The position numbers were made by a program, and so were the translations under genes. A model generated the notes under the pieces. That model ran no database searches. It saw only the letters and a program-made list of their open reading frames with translations, and was not told where the DNA came from. From Natrinema salsiterrestre (lineage in GTDB: Archaea; Halobacteriota; Halobacteria; Halobacteriales; Natrialbaceae): a stretch of DNA of 64,000 bases. Shown piece by piece: positions 24,074 to 31,938 of this stretch. Where the stretch lies: positions 38,003 through 102,002 of the forward strand of contig NZ_JAMQOT010000013.1 of assembly GCF_029502005.1 (NCBI RefSeq), written 5' to 3'. Each line of letters starts with the position of its first letter. The first letter of the stretch is position 1.

Positions 24074-24544
24074 ATGCCCTCCAGACGAAGATTGCTAGCC
24101 ACCGTCGGCAGTGCGGCCATTACTGGCTTGGCCGGCTGCAGCGGATCAGAGTCGGGTGGTTCCGATACAGTCGATTGTCAAACGAGCGCGTCCGATCACG
24201 GTGACGGGGATATTCTAAACACCGGCGCACGCGGGATAGTCGAAGACGGCGACGTGCGGCTCACAGTTCCACTATCCGTCGAGGACGTTCGAGAAAGCGA
24301 CATCGACAGACTCGAAGTGTATGACTCAGCAGACACGCTGACGTATACGATTCCAGTGTCAGCGGACGACGCCGAACTGATGGCGAACAAGGGAGGCGTC
24401 AACGAGGGACAGCTTCTGTACGAGCAATCTCTGGGCCACCGACCGTTCCACGGTCGGTACCGGGTCGTCGCAGTGAACACAGGCGGGGAAGCCGTCGACT
24501 TCGTCACCGTTGAGCTCAACTGCTTCCCAGACGTGACCGACTGA
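24074..24544 (+). CDS. Tat-exported lipoprotein, unknown function
   Basis: This 156-residue protein begins MPSRRRLLATVGSAAITGLAGC, a twin-arginine signal with lipobox LAGC, so it is lipid-anchored outside. The mature part contains a beta-sandwich-like domain (GDVRLTVPLSVEDVRESDID, LTYTIPVSADDAELMA, GRYRVVAVNTGGEAVDFVTVELNC). Two Cys (residues ~36 and ~150) could form a disulfide. No known family. It starts about 30 bases after the TnpB relic. Confidence 0.65.
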   Translation: MPSRRRLLATVGSAAITGLAGCSGSESGGSDTVDCQTSASDHGDGDILNTGARGIVEDGDVRLTVPLSVEDVRESDIDRLEVYDSADTLTYTIPVSADDAELMANKGGVNEGQLLYEQSLGHRPFHGRYRVVAVNTGGEAVDFVTVELNCFPDVTD

Positions 24545-24789
24545 CTGGTCGGTCCCGTGCATCGCGGTATGCCATCCCTCCGCGATAGATGCACTGAGAA
24601 ATTCACAGTTCGTGACGCCGATATCGACTCTTCTTACTGGAAGACGGTCACGGACCTGATCGAAGAAATTAATTGGTTATTTTATGTTTCGACTTCCGGC
24701 TTAGAGCAACATACTAGGGCCTATAAACAACGAACTTGGCATATCGAAAGACAGTATCTCTATGTGCCTACATATCGTTAGTGGCCGTA

Positions 24790-26229
24790 ATGCGGAGTCA
24801 GATCCTCAGTGTACTTGCCGTGGTCGTCCTCGTCACCCTCGCAGGGTGTGGCGGTGCTATTACTGACGAAACGACCACTTCGAACGGAACGAACGAACCG
24901 ACACCCGAATCTCCGGGTGACACGCCAGACGAACCAACGGCGAGTTCGAATGGGACGCTGTCGGTCAATTTCATCAACGTTGGCCAGGGCTCGAGCACGT
25001 TGATCGTCGGGCCGACGAACGAGACGATGCTCATCGATACGGGAGACTGGTCCGACGATGGTGAAGACGTCCTCGCCTATCTCGACGAACACGACATCGA
25101 TCGAATCGACTACCTCGTGACGACACACGCCGATGCGGATCATATCGGTGGCCACGACGCCGTCATCGACTACCTCGAGACAGAAGGCGACGGGGTTGGT
25201 GCAGTGTACGACCCTGGAGTCACGTCGACGTCCCAGACCTATCAGGGATATCTGGATGCGATCGAGGAACACGACGTGACGTTGTACGAGACGCGAGCCG
25301 GTGACCAGATTCCGTTCGAGGATGTTGAAACGCAAGTGCTTGCGCCACCCGAGGGCTATCTCGCGAACGGCGATCGAAACGAGAACAGTATCGTCCTTCA
25401 TCTCGGCTTCGGTCAATCGACCTTTCTCCTTCCAGGGGATGGCGAGACGGCCAGTGAACAGTACCTCGTCGACGAATACGAGGCCGGTCTCAATGCGACT
25501 GTCTTGAGTGCTGGCCATCATGGAAGCCAATCGAGTTCAGGGGACGAGTTCCTCGACGTCACTGATCCACGCATCGCTGTCATCTCGAGTGGATACGACT
25601 CCCAGTACGGGCATCCACACGAAGAGGTCCTCGAGCGGTTTTCCCAGCGGTCCATTCGGACCTACTGGACGGCAACGCATGGGAACATACAGTTGACGAG
25701 CAACGGCTCTGCGATCACGGTCGCAACGCAACAGGACGCACCGACTGCGCCGCTTGAACTTCGAGATGGAGACCCGGTCGAACCTGGTTCTGACACCGGA
25801 CTTCAGAAGCGTCTGGTCGTTCCAATAGATGGGTCGGCAGCATCGCCGATCATGACTGACGGTGGAACGAACGAATCACCAGAACCGACGGACCAGGAGG
25901 GAACGATATCGATTGCGACGATCCACGAGGAGGCCTCGGGTGATGAACGGGACAATCTGAATGACGAGTATATCGTCTTCGAGAACACGGGCGACCAACC
26001 GCTCGATCTCACTGGCTGGTCCGTTGCGGATGCTGCAGATCACACGTACACCTTCCCGAGTGGATTTACGCTCGATCCGGGCACACAGGTTACCCTTCAC
26101 ACCGGCAGCGGAACGGATTCCTCGAGTGATCTCTACTGGGGATCTGGCAGCCCAATCTGGAACAATGCCGGTGATACTGTTATCGTGCGAAACGACAGCG
26201 GGACTACCGTGCTTCAGGAGGACTACTGA
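24790..26229 (+). CDS. Secreted ComEC-type metallo-beta-lactamase with lamin-tail domain
   Basis: This 479-residue lipoprotein has a signal and lipobox (MRSQILSVLAVVVLVTLAGC, Cys20) and a Thr/Pro/Glu-rich linker. A metallo-beta-lactamase fold follows (residues ~57-320) with strands LSVNFINVGQGSSTLIVG and MLIDTGDW, zinc motif THADADHIGG (113-121) and later LSAGHHGSQSSS. This is the soluble nuclease-like domain of ComEC/Rec2, here exported on its own. After a second linker, residues ~375-479 form a lamin-tail domain (NDEYIVFENTGDQPLDLTGWSV). It probably acts on extracellular DNA or nucleotides (inference). The adjacent DUF3006 gene is its usual neighbour. The start at 24790 is set by the signal peptide. 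Confidence 0.85.
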   Translation: MRSQILSVLAVVVLVTLAGCGGAITDETTTSNGTNEPTPESPGDTPDEPTASSNGTLSVNFINVGQGSSTLIVGPTNETMLIDTGDWSDDGEDVLAYLDEHDIDRIDYLVTTHADADHIGGHDAVIDYLETEGDGVGAVYDPGVTSTSQTYQGYLDAIEEHDVTLYETRAGDQIPFEDVETQVLAPPEGYLANGDRNENSIVLHLGFGQSTFLLPGDGETASEQYLVDEYEAGLNATVLSAGHHGSQSSSGDEFLDVTDPRIAVISSGYDSQYGHPHEEVLERFSQRSIRTYWTATHGNIQLTSNGSAITVATQQDAPTAPLELRDGDPVEPGSDTGLQKRLVVPIDGSAASPIMTDGGTNESPEPTDQEGTISIATIHEEASGDERDNLNDEYIVFENTGDQPLDLTGWSVADAADHTYTFPSGFTLDPGTQVTLHTGSGTDSSSDLYWGSGSPIWNNAGDTVIVRNDSGTTVLQEDY

Positions 26230-26231
26230 TC

Positions 26232-26525
26232 ATGCTTGATGGACGATACACGGCGGTCGTAGACCGGTTCGAGGAGGACCTTGCTGTGGTACTGCTCGAG
26301 GACGACGGCGAAACAGTCGATGAAACAGTCCTCGATCGCGAGAGACTCCCCGAAGACGGTCGTCACGCCGGTGCGGTACTGACGCTCGAGCTATCGGACG
26401 AGGAAGTAGTCGACATCACGTACGATGAGGGTGAGACTGTGGACCGATCAGAGCGGGCTCAACGACGTTTTGACGAGCTTTCCCAGCGGCCACCATCGAG
26501 AGAGGACGATTCGGATACGTCCTAA
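26232..26525 (+). CDS. DUF3006 protein
   Basis: This is a 97-residue acidic protein of the DUF3006 family, recognisable by YTAVVDRFEEDLAVVLLEDDG at the N-terminus, a short domain of three strands, and an acidic C-terminal tail. It starts two bases after the stop of the ComEC-type protein. DUF3006 genes repeatedly accompany extracellular MBL-fold ComEC-like proteins in haloarchaea and Firmicutes, so the two are functionally linked, but the role of DUF3006 is unknown. Confidence 0.8.
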   Translation: MLDGRYTAVVDRFEEDLAVVLLEDDGETVDETVLDRERLPEDGRHAGAVLTLELSDEEVVDITYDEGETVDRSERAQRRFDELSQRPPSREDDSDTS

Positions 26526-27007
26526 CTGTCGGCAGAATGTGATAGCTACTTGAAATCCAGATCGATATTGAATCTGGGAGTTTTTGTTCTCGTTCCCTTC
26601 TATCTCCTATTCGTATGACTATTCTTCGACCGGAACGGGCTTATCGCCAGCGCTGCTACGTGCTATTGGTATCACTAGGATCGTGATACCACGAAGGCGC
26701 TTATTCAGCGTCTTCTTCCGAGACTAACACACTTCCAGCCGTGGCTGTGCGCAACGACTGACTCATACCGTCTGTGCGCTCTCGCGATCCCGACTAGAAC
26801 CGAGTTCCGACTTGAGGAGATGTACGAATTCGGACACAGCATGGAGAGTGGTAACGATGTCGTCGGTGAGCGATCGTTCCATACTCATATCGCTCCGCGT
26901 TGGCAGGGAATGCGGAGCAAGGGTGGCAGGAAGATTTCCATGCCCGACGATCTCGAGGAAGGGGTGAATCTCCACGTCCAGGTCTCGAATATCGAATTCG
27001 GTCGGTA
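26526..27007. other. Intergenic region, one doubtful short ORF
   Basis: About 480 bases. The only coding-like stretch is on the minus strand at 26763-26888 (MSMERSLTDDIVTTLHAVSE, 41 residues), which is helical but has no recognised relatives or start signal. The rest carries no credible gene, repeat or structured element. The stretch lies downstream of both flanking genes. Confidence 0.4.
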
Positions 27008-27394
27008 TTACTCATCTTTCCAAATAATACCCTCAGTCGCTGAGGTCAACACAGTCTCACCGTCTGCATTCTCACAAACGACATCCGACACGAACTCGTA
27101 GCGGTCATCTCGTTCTACGACTGTGTCATACGTTGATCGACACGTGATCGGTTCGCCAGTGTAGACCGGCTGATGGAAGTTAAATTCCATCGTACTGGCC
27201 AACACTTCGTTATCGCCACCCAGTTTCGTCGGGAGAGTCGCGGTCAACAACCCCTGTACCATCACTCGTCCATCTTCATCCGGCTCAGTATGACGAGGTT
27301 GGTCGTCACCAGAGAGTTCCGCAAACTGCTGCACATCTTCAACCGTAAATGTTCGCTCAAAAGTGCTCGTCTCGCCTTCGATCGGCTTTGTCAT
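27008..27394 (-). CDS. MaoC-like hot-dog dehydratase
   Basis: This 128-residue protein has the hot-dog fold of MaoC/(R)-specific enoyl-CoA hydratases: FTVEDVQQFAELSGDDQPRHTEPDEDGRVMVQGLLTATL carries the catalytic Asp (SGDDQP) and the His/Glu of the hydratase loop. The strand EFNFHQPVYTGEPITCRSTYD follows. Substrate is likely a CoA or ACP thioester, perhaps in fatty-acid or polyhydroxyalkanoate metabolism. The motif GDxNPxH reads GDDQPRH here, slightly altered but with both key residues. It is a monocistronic gene. Confidence 0.8.
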   Translation of the reverse strand: MTKPIEGETSTFERTFTVEDVQQFAELSGDDQPRHTEPDEDGRVMVQGLLTATLPTKLGGDNEVLASTMEFNFHQPVYTGEPITCRSTYDTVVERDDRYEFVSDVVCENADGETVLTSATEGIIWKDE

Positions 27395-27582
27395 CAGAAT
27401 CGATTTTTACAGTGAGTATACAACAACATTGCGGTGACGGGACAGCCGTGTGATTTGTACTGGACACTACTCCATGGTTGCTTGTCCGATGTTGCCCCCA
27501 TTCTCGGACACTATTTTGACCGGGGATTGCTCGAAAGCACCGTTCAATATAGGGAACTTCATTATCACTCTACCTTCGTACG

Positions 27583-27870
27583 TCACGCCATTCTCCGCCT
27601 GATCTGGCGGATAATTACAACTCCAATTCCTGCAATGATAGCCGTATAGATGGGGAGTACGACCATAACCCACGAGATACAATGCCAACCATTGCAGCCC
27701 AAGACAGCTATTGTTCGAAGTGAAAGGATCCATAGGAGTCTACCTTCGGCTAATAATCCATTCCGTGATACGAATGCAAAACCGACTGAATACATCAGTA
27801 GGAGACCGGACAGTATCACAAATGTCCCTATATCAACAATAGAGATATTAAAGGGCCTCTTTTGATCCAT
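27583..27870 (-). CDS. Three-helix membrane protein, unknown function
   Basis: This 95-residue protein starts at ATG 27870 (MDQKRPFNISIVDIGTFVIL) and has three hydrophobic segments (about residues 9-33, 41-60 and 62-88), ending with basic IRQIRRRMA. It is lower in GC than the surrounding genes. No family is recognised. Repeat A of the four-copy element lies about 160 bases upstream of its start. Confidence 0.5.
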   Translation of the reverse strand: MDQKRPFNISIVDIGTFVILSGLLLMYSVGFAFVSRNGLLAEGRLLWILSLRTIAVLGCNGWHCISWVMVVLPIYTAIIAGIGVVIIRQIRRRMA

Positions 27871-28032
27871 GAGAAGAACCGATTGTATAGAAGTAAATGT
27901 CTTCTGGTAATCGTGTTCGATGCGCACTCTGTACTTAGCAGACCAGAGTGTCCTCTGTCTGCATATTCATCCCTACAGAACGTGAAGAATCGCGCTATCA
28001 GCACGAAAATCAGCTTGAATCTCTGCTCACAC

Positions 28033-28083
28033 GTCCTCGAGGACCAGCTTCGCGGACACGGTACTCGCGGTAAGTACGTATGC
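28033..28083 (+). repeat. Structured repeat, copy A
   Basis: This is a 51-base element starting with the palindrome GTCCTCGAGGAC, then a CTTCGCGG hairpin-like part, then GTACTCGCGGTAAGTAC. It differs from copy B (29167-29217) at only two positions. It ends at the possible upstream start codon of the Lrp-like gene, which argues that the true start is the downstream ATG. Confidence 0.65.
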
Positions 28084-28130
28084 CAACTGAACGGACAACA
28101 CTCTTTGATGAACCAGCACTACGACGGACG

Positions 28131-28619
28131 ATGGTTGGAATTGACCTTGATGAGGTTGATCGGACAATCCTTCACGAACTCCAAGAGGAAGCACGCAGAA
28201 CGACTGCTGAGGAGATGAGTGAAGCGGCAGGCGTCTCTGCCAGCACTGTCCGAAACAGGATTGAAAGATTAGAGGAAGAAGGGGTGATTGAGGGATACTA
28301 CCCACACATAGACTACGAACAAGGGGGCTATCAACTCCACCTGTTCATTATTTGCCGAGCACCACCAGCCGAGCGTGCAGAACTCGCTGAACAAGCATTG
28401 GGTATCGTCGGTACAGTAACTGTCCGAGAGATGCTCAGTGGAGCAAACAACCTTCATATCGAAGCTATTGCTGAGAATTCCGATGCGGTCGATACTGTTA
28501 CGGGGCAAATAGATGATCTTGGGCTTGAAATCGTGAGTACCGAGATTGTAAAGGAAGAGCATATTCAGCCCTTCAATCATTTTGGGCCTGCTCCAAGTAC
28601 CGATACAGACGAGAAGTAA
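28131..28619 (+). CDS. Lrp/AsnC-family transcriptional regulator
   Basis: This 162-residue regulator has an N-terminal HTH (LDEVDRTILHELQEEARRTTAEEMSEAAGVSASTVRNRIERLEEEGVIEGY) and a C-terminal domain with HLFIICRAP and VREMLSGANNLHIEAIAENSD, the RAM/ASNC ligand-binding fold. Such proteins sense amino acids or other small molecules and act as octamers. The start is taken as ATG 28131; a longer frame from 28080 begins inside repeat A. The gene ends about 150 bases before the DUF7344 gene on the same strand. Confidence 0.8.
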   Translation: MVGIDLDEVDRTILHELQEEARRTTAEEMSEAAGVSASTVRNRIERLEEEGVIEGYYPHIDYEQGGYQLHLFIICRAPPAERAELAEQALGIVGTVTVREMLSGANNLHIEAIAENSDAVDTVTGQIDDLGLEIVSTEIVKEEHIQPFNHFGPAPSTDTDEK

Positions 28620-28765
28620 TTCCGCTCCGTCTGAAATGCTGTCTCAAACGGGTGCTGGCTAAACTGTTGAAACCCCCTCGATTTTCCGTATCGCCTGCGG
28701 AATCCTCAGCATATGAGGTGACGGTATCCCCAATACGCTTGTCCATATGAGCCGTTAGTATATAT

Positions 28766-29119
28766 GTGACTACGAATTCCCCAACTGAATCTCAACAATC
28801 GGGGGCCGAGTTAGAAGATCTGTCGCACGACACGGTCTTCACTTTACTCTCCGATCACCGTCGTCGGAGAGTCTTGGAGTTACTCCTCAGTCACGACCGT
28901 CCGTTAACCATCACTGATCTTCGGAACGAAGTCGTAGAACAAGAGCAGAACAGAGAAATCACAAACATCCCCAGGGAAGATGTGAAAGAGGTTCATGCTG
29001 CACTCCACCACAACCATATCCCAAAACTGGCCGAGGCCGGAGTCGTTATATATGACCAAGAAAGGAGCATTGTGGAACCAACAGGGAAAATCAGCCAAGT
29101 CGATCCATTTCTTCCATAG
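28766..29119 (+). CDS. DUF7344-type winged-helix protein
   Basis: This 117-residue protein starts at GTG 28766. The winged helix is seen in LSHDTVFTLLSDHRRRRVLELLLSHDRPLTITDLRNEV and the second helix pair EDVKEVHAALHHNHIPKLAEAGVVIYDQER, which is the hallmark of the haloarchaeal DUF7344 family of putative DNA-binding proteins. The N-terminal 20 residues are disordered. It is convergent with the small membrane protein at 29251-29502, with repeat B between them. Confidence 0.75.
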   Translation: MTTNSPTESQQSGAELEDLSHDTVFTLLSDHRRRRVLELLLSHDRPLTITDLRNEVVEQEQNREITNIPREDVKEVHAALHHNHIPKLAEAGVVIYDQERSIVEPTGKISQVDPFLP

Positions 29120-29166
29120 GAACCCAGGAACTGCTGGCGAACAGTGTATCACCTGTACTTCTCCCT

Positions 29167-29217
29167 GTCCTCGAGGACCGGCTTCGCGGACACAGTACTC
29201 GCGGTAAGTACGTATGC
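29167..29217 (+). repeat. Structured repeat, copy B
   Basis: This copy has the same 51-base core as copy A with two differences. In copy B an outer inverted repeat is visible: GTACTT at 29155-29160 pairs with AAGTAC at the far end (29206-29211), enclosing the GTCCTCGAGGAC palindrome. It lies between the convergent DUF7344 gene and the small membrane-protein gene, so it could serve as a bidirectional terminator. Confidence 0.65.
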
Positions 29218-29250
29218 AGATTGGTCGCTACTCCAAAGGAATGGTGAGAG

Positions 29251-29502
29251 TCAGACGGTGTTATGCCAGTAATCGGTGGCGCGGTACAGGAGATACAGGA
29301 CAGCGTTAAGCACACCAGTTACAGCAAAGACCTGCCCGAGTTGGAGCCAGAGTTGCTCGAAGGGCAGTCCAAGATCACTTACTCCGTATGTGAACACCGC
29401 AGAGATAACTCCCCAAATGATCAGGATTGCCGCAATACGCGCGCCGTCTTCGATATATGACGATACCGCTTGTGGCTGAGGAATGGAGGCCTTATCAGAC
29501 AT
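29251..29502 (-). CDS. Two-helix membrane protein
   Basis: This 83-residue protein has two hydrophobic segments (about residues 22-40 and 52-72; DGARIAAILIIWGVISAVFT and QVFAVTGVLNAVLYLLYRAT). It has a short cytoplasmic-type N-terminus and a terminal DYWHNTV. The family is unknown. It sits convergent to the DUF7344-type regulator, a layout resembling the regulator/membrane pairs elsewhere in the window. Repeat C lies just upstream of its promoter region. Confidence 0.55.
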   Translation of the reverse strand: MSDKASIPQPQAVSSYIEDGARIAAILIIWGVISAVFTYGVSDLGLPFEQLWLQLGQVFAVTGVLNAVLYLLYRATDYWHNTV

Positions 29503-29603
29503 ATTGGCACGATTCTAACTTCACTGGCAAATATTTCACGGATTTGATAGACTAGTACGGTGCCTGTTCCCCGTCGATAAGTGCTCCTCCTGTACTTATC
29601 CCT

Positions 29604-29646
29604 GTCCTCGAGGACCGGTTCACGGACACGGTACTCGCGATAAGTA
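29604..29646 (+). repeat. Structured repeat, copy C
   Basis: The core is GTCCTCGAGGACCGG followed by TTCACGGACACGG, with one base deleted and several changes relative to B. A perfect outer inverted repeat is visible: TACTTATC (29593-29600) and GATAAGTA (29639-29646). It lies 11 bases beyond the stop of the 54-residue gene at 29658 (minus strand), that is, 3' of that gene. Confidence 0.65.
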
Positions 29647-29657
29647 GGTGTATCCAC

Positions 29658-29822
29658 CTATCGATGCTCGAGTGCTTCTCGCAAAGCCTGTACGGGATCG
29701 TCATCAGCTAAATGAGCAGCGACCCTTTCTTCAACAGATTCAGAAACCATTCCTTTGTCGATAAGCTTCAGTACTAATTCTTCTGCCTCTTTTGCATACG
29801 GCTCACTGTTGGGCCCAACCAT
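29658..29822 (-). CDS. 54-residue helical protein
   Basis: This short gene, ATG 29822 to TAG 29658-29660, encodes MVGPNSEPYAKEAEELVLKL, IDKGMVSESVEERVAAHLAD and a final DDPVQALREALEHR. It is strongly helical and acidic with normal haloarchaeal codon use. It has no recognised family. Its compact helical form could suit a regulator or antitoxin-like protein. It lies between repeats C and the AT-rich stretch before 29953. Confidence 0.5.
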   Translation of the reverse strand: MVGPNSEPYAKEAEELVLKLIDKGMVSESVEERVAAHLADDDPVQALREALEHR

Positions 29823-29952
29823 TGTCAAATATTTTAAATTATGGCACGTATTTAGTTTTGCTGGCTATTCACTGATGGAGAACTGGAGTATAGTGGGGAA
29901 GTGAACGCCCCTCTGCATAACAATTTAGTGACTATACTCGGACCCCAACGAT

Positions 29953-30048
29953 ATGGAACCAAAGGAGTACACGATTCTGTTCGCACTGGATGTGATTGCA
30001 ACCGTCGTTGGAATCTTTGTCTACATTGGTATTGGCGGCTCGTTCTGA
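29953..30048 (+). CDS. 31-residue single-helix membrane protein
   Basis: This tiny ORF (MEPKEYTILFALDVIATVVG then IFVYIGIGGSF) has one transmembrane helix preceded by a short charged N-terminus. It has a clean ATG and stop and is followed 14 bases later by repeat D. Such single-span microproteins are often unannotated. Its role is unknown. Confidence 0.45.
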   Translation: MEPKEYTILFALDVIATVVGIFVYIGIGGSF

Positions 30049-30062
30049 CGAGCAGCTCACCC

Positions 30063-30100
30063 GTCCTCGAGGACCGGATTCGCGGACACGGCATACTGCA
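30063..30100 (+). repeat. Structured repeat, copy D (truncated)
   Basis: The core GTCCTCGAGGACCGG plus ATTCGCGGACACGG is intact, but the 3' half diverges after about base 30 (CATACTGCAAGG). The sequence just before it (GCTCACCC) matches the flank of copy A (GCTCACAC). It lies directly 3' of the 31-residue membrane-protein gene. Confidence 0.6.
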
Positions 30101-30119
30101 AGGATCCACACTAGATCGT

Positions 30120-30260
30120 GGCTGCATACAATCCACTGCTACACAACAAGACCCTCTTCTAAGACCATTGTGTGCATTCGGTGGCGTTAGATTCACTCGT
30201 GACAGATTAGCTGGGTTATTGTTTGCATTTAGTGCCGCCAGATTCAACTTTACTGGCTCA
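30120..30260 (+). repeat. Dispersed ~75-bp repeat, copy 1 (upstream of fic)
   Basis: The stretch with TACACAAC, then TTGTGTGCATT and GGCGTTAGATTCA, followed by a second TTGTTTGCATTTAG and CAGATTCA, matches in order and spacing the stretch at 32591-32680. It lies immediately upstream of the Fic gene and may carry its promoter; alternatively it is the end of an unrecognised small mobile element. Confidence 0.4.
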
Positions 30261-30277
30261 ATAGAGCAAGTACGTGC

Positions 30278-31456
30278 ATGAAGGGGATCGAAATTCAAGA
30301 CACGGCACCTGGCGAACTCATTTCCTACGGGAAGAAGTCGTACTACAAGCCGGATCCACTACCGCCCTCACGCGACCTCGCGTTAGATTCGGACTTTTAC
30401 GACCTGCTCGCCGACGCCACGTTTTGGCTCGGCAAACTCAGCGGTGTCAGTCTCGAGCTCGACTTACCGCCCGTCCTCTACACGTCGCTTCTACGGAAAG
30501 AAGCGATGGAATCGGCCGAGATCGAGGGAGCGGATGTCGACTATAACGCTCTCTATAGCCTCGAGACGCGAAGTTTCGAGGAAGCTGAGGACGAATATTC
30601 TATCGAATCAACGAGTAAAGCAGATACCAAGGACACCCAAGAAGTCCTCAACTACGAGCAGGCTGTCGAAGACGGTATCGAGATACTCGACAGCGAGGGA
30701 GAGATTTCTGTTTCGCTTCTTCACGATCTTCACGAAACGCTACTCACGGACGTTCCGGACGACCGCGTCGATACCGACACGATTGGCGACTACAAGGCGA
30801 TACCAAACCATCTCGGAGACTTTCTGCCACCAGTTCCGGGCGAAGTCGACGGGCTGATGGACGCCCTGGTGACGTACTACCGAACCGGCGGTAGCTATCA
30901 CACGCTCGTCGACATCGCGCTCTTCCACTACCAGTTCGAAACGATCCATCCGTATGGTGACGGGAATGGACGGCTCGGTCGTCTGCTCATCACACTCCAA
31001 CTGTACGATAGCGGTCTTCTCGAGCGTCCGAACCTCTATCTCAGCGAATACTTCAATCGGAACAAAGCCCCGTATGTCGACCGCATGGACGCTGTCCGAT
31101 CCCGCGGCGACTGGGAAGCATGGATCTCGTTTTTCGTGAAAGGGGTTGCCCAGCAGGCAGAGGAATCCGTTACTCGAACGGTGGCACTAGACGAACTACG
31201 ACGCAGTTACGAGGAGGAGTACGGTGGCGTCCAGTACGCGAAGAATCGCTTAGCGTGCAGTCTCTTCGAACAGCCGTACGTAACGACCAAAACAGTCGCG
31301 AAGAGGCTCGATATTGAGCGATCGACTGCGTACCGTGCGATTGACACCCTGGAAGACGAAGGCGTCTTAGAGGAAGTGACGGGCAAAGATCGCAACAAGG
31401 AGTACCGGGCGAAGGAAATATTCGAAATCCTCGAGCGGCCGCCCCAAACGTACTGA
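30278..31456 (+). CDS. Fic-family AMP-transferase-type protein
   Basis: This 392-residue protein is a full-length Fic enzyme. The N-terminal domain has an inhibitory motif SAEIEG (residues 79-84, the S-x-x-x-E-G type), and the Fic core has FETIHPYGDGNGRLGRLL (His224, Arg232), giving the AMPylation active site. The C-terminal 90 residues contain a winged HTH (TKTVAKRLDIERSTAYRAIDTLEDEGVLEEV), so the protein may also bind DNA. It is predicted to transfer AMP from ATP to a hydroxyl residue of a target protein. It has the arrangement of class II self-inhibited Fic proteins. It is a monocistronic gene after the small-gene cluster. Confidence 0.9.
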   Translation: MKGIEIQDTAPGELISYGKKSYYKPDPLPPSRDLALDSDFYDLLADATFWLGKLSGVSLELDLPPVLYTSLLRKEAMESAEIEGADVDYNALYSLETRSFEEAEDEYSIESTSKADTKDTQEVLNYEQAVEDGIEILDSEGEISVSLLHDLHETLLTDVPDDRVDTDTIGDYKAIPNHLGDFLPPVPGEVDGLMDALVTYYRTGGSYHTLVDIALFHYQFETIHPYGDGNGRLGRLLITLQLYDSGLLERPNLYLSEYFNRNKAPYVDRMDAVRSRGDWEAWISFFVKGVAQQAEESVTRTVALDELRRSYEEEYGGVQYAKNRLACSLFEQPYVTTKTVAKRLDIERSTAYRAIDTLEDEGVLEEVTGKDRNKEYRAKEIFEILERPPQTY

Positions 31457-31482
31457 GCTTTCAGCGGACAAATCGGGAACCG

Positions 31483-31737
31483 CTATCGCTCGAAGCTCTC
31501 GTCGTCGCGTTTGAGGCGATTGAGTTTCGTTGTGTCTCGTCCGAGACGCGAATGAACGCGCTCATTCGTCTGTCTCATACCTCCGCTTTCGGGTAATCGT
31601 TCGGGTTGATCACTGACACTTCCCACGTCCTGGCTGACGTGCATCGTGGACCGAGGCAGTTCCGGCTCGTCCGTGATCTTCTCCCACCGTTGCTCGAGGA
31701 GTTGCAGTTCCTCAGCGACGTCGGTATTCGATTCCAT
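31483..31737 (-). CDS. Short acidic protein, possibly a truncated gene
   Basis: This is an 84-residue ORF. The first 35 residues (MESNTDVAEELQLLEQRWEK then ITDEPELPRSTMHV) look like the helical start of a larger haloarchaeal protein, possibly a nuclease-type family, but this is from memory only. The second half is basic and Asp/Arg-rich without structure. It is listed as possibly truncated because the N-terminal half is credible. Convergent to the Fic gene. Confidence 0.3.
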   Translation of the reverse strand: MESNTDVAEELQLLEQRWEKITDEPELPRSTMHVSQDVGSVSDQPERLPESGGMRQTNERVHSRLGRDTTKLNRLKRDDESFER

Positions 31738-31938
31738 CGATTTCGGATAGTACTGTCATTCTCCTCGAGGATGTTAGTGACTTCGTCCCTAACGGATGGC
31801 TTGACTCAACAGAGAACTCCGATCCGGTCGTTTTCAACATCGGTATCGCTATCTTCCTCGGCAAGGCGTTCTTCTCTATCCAGTGCTCGACTAGAGACAA
31901 CCGAAGTTTTTTCGTGGAACATGATCTATTCTGTACAT
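31738..31938. other. Intergenic region before the LURP-like gene
   Basis: About 200 bases, 31738-31938, with a TATA-like stretch near 31920-31930. No gene or repeat is recognised. It is the probable promoter region of the LURP-like gene. Confidence 0.4.

Noticed and set aside
28033..30100. Four-copy repeat as a CRISPR array
   Set aside because: The copies are 400-1100 bases apart with genes between them, so there are no regular spacers, and there are no cas genes.
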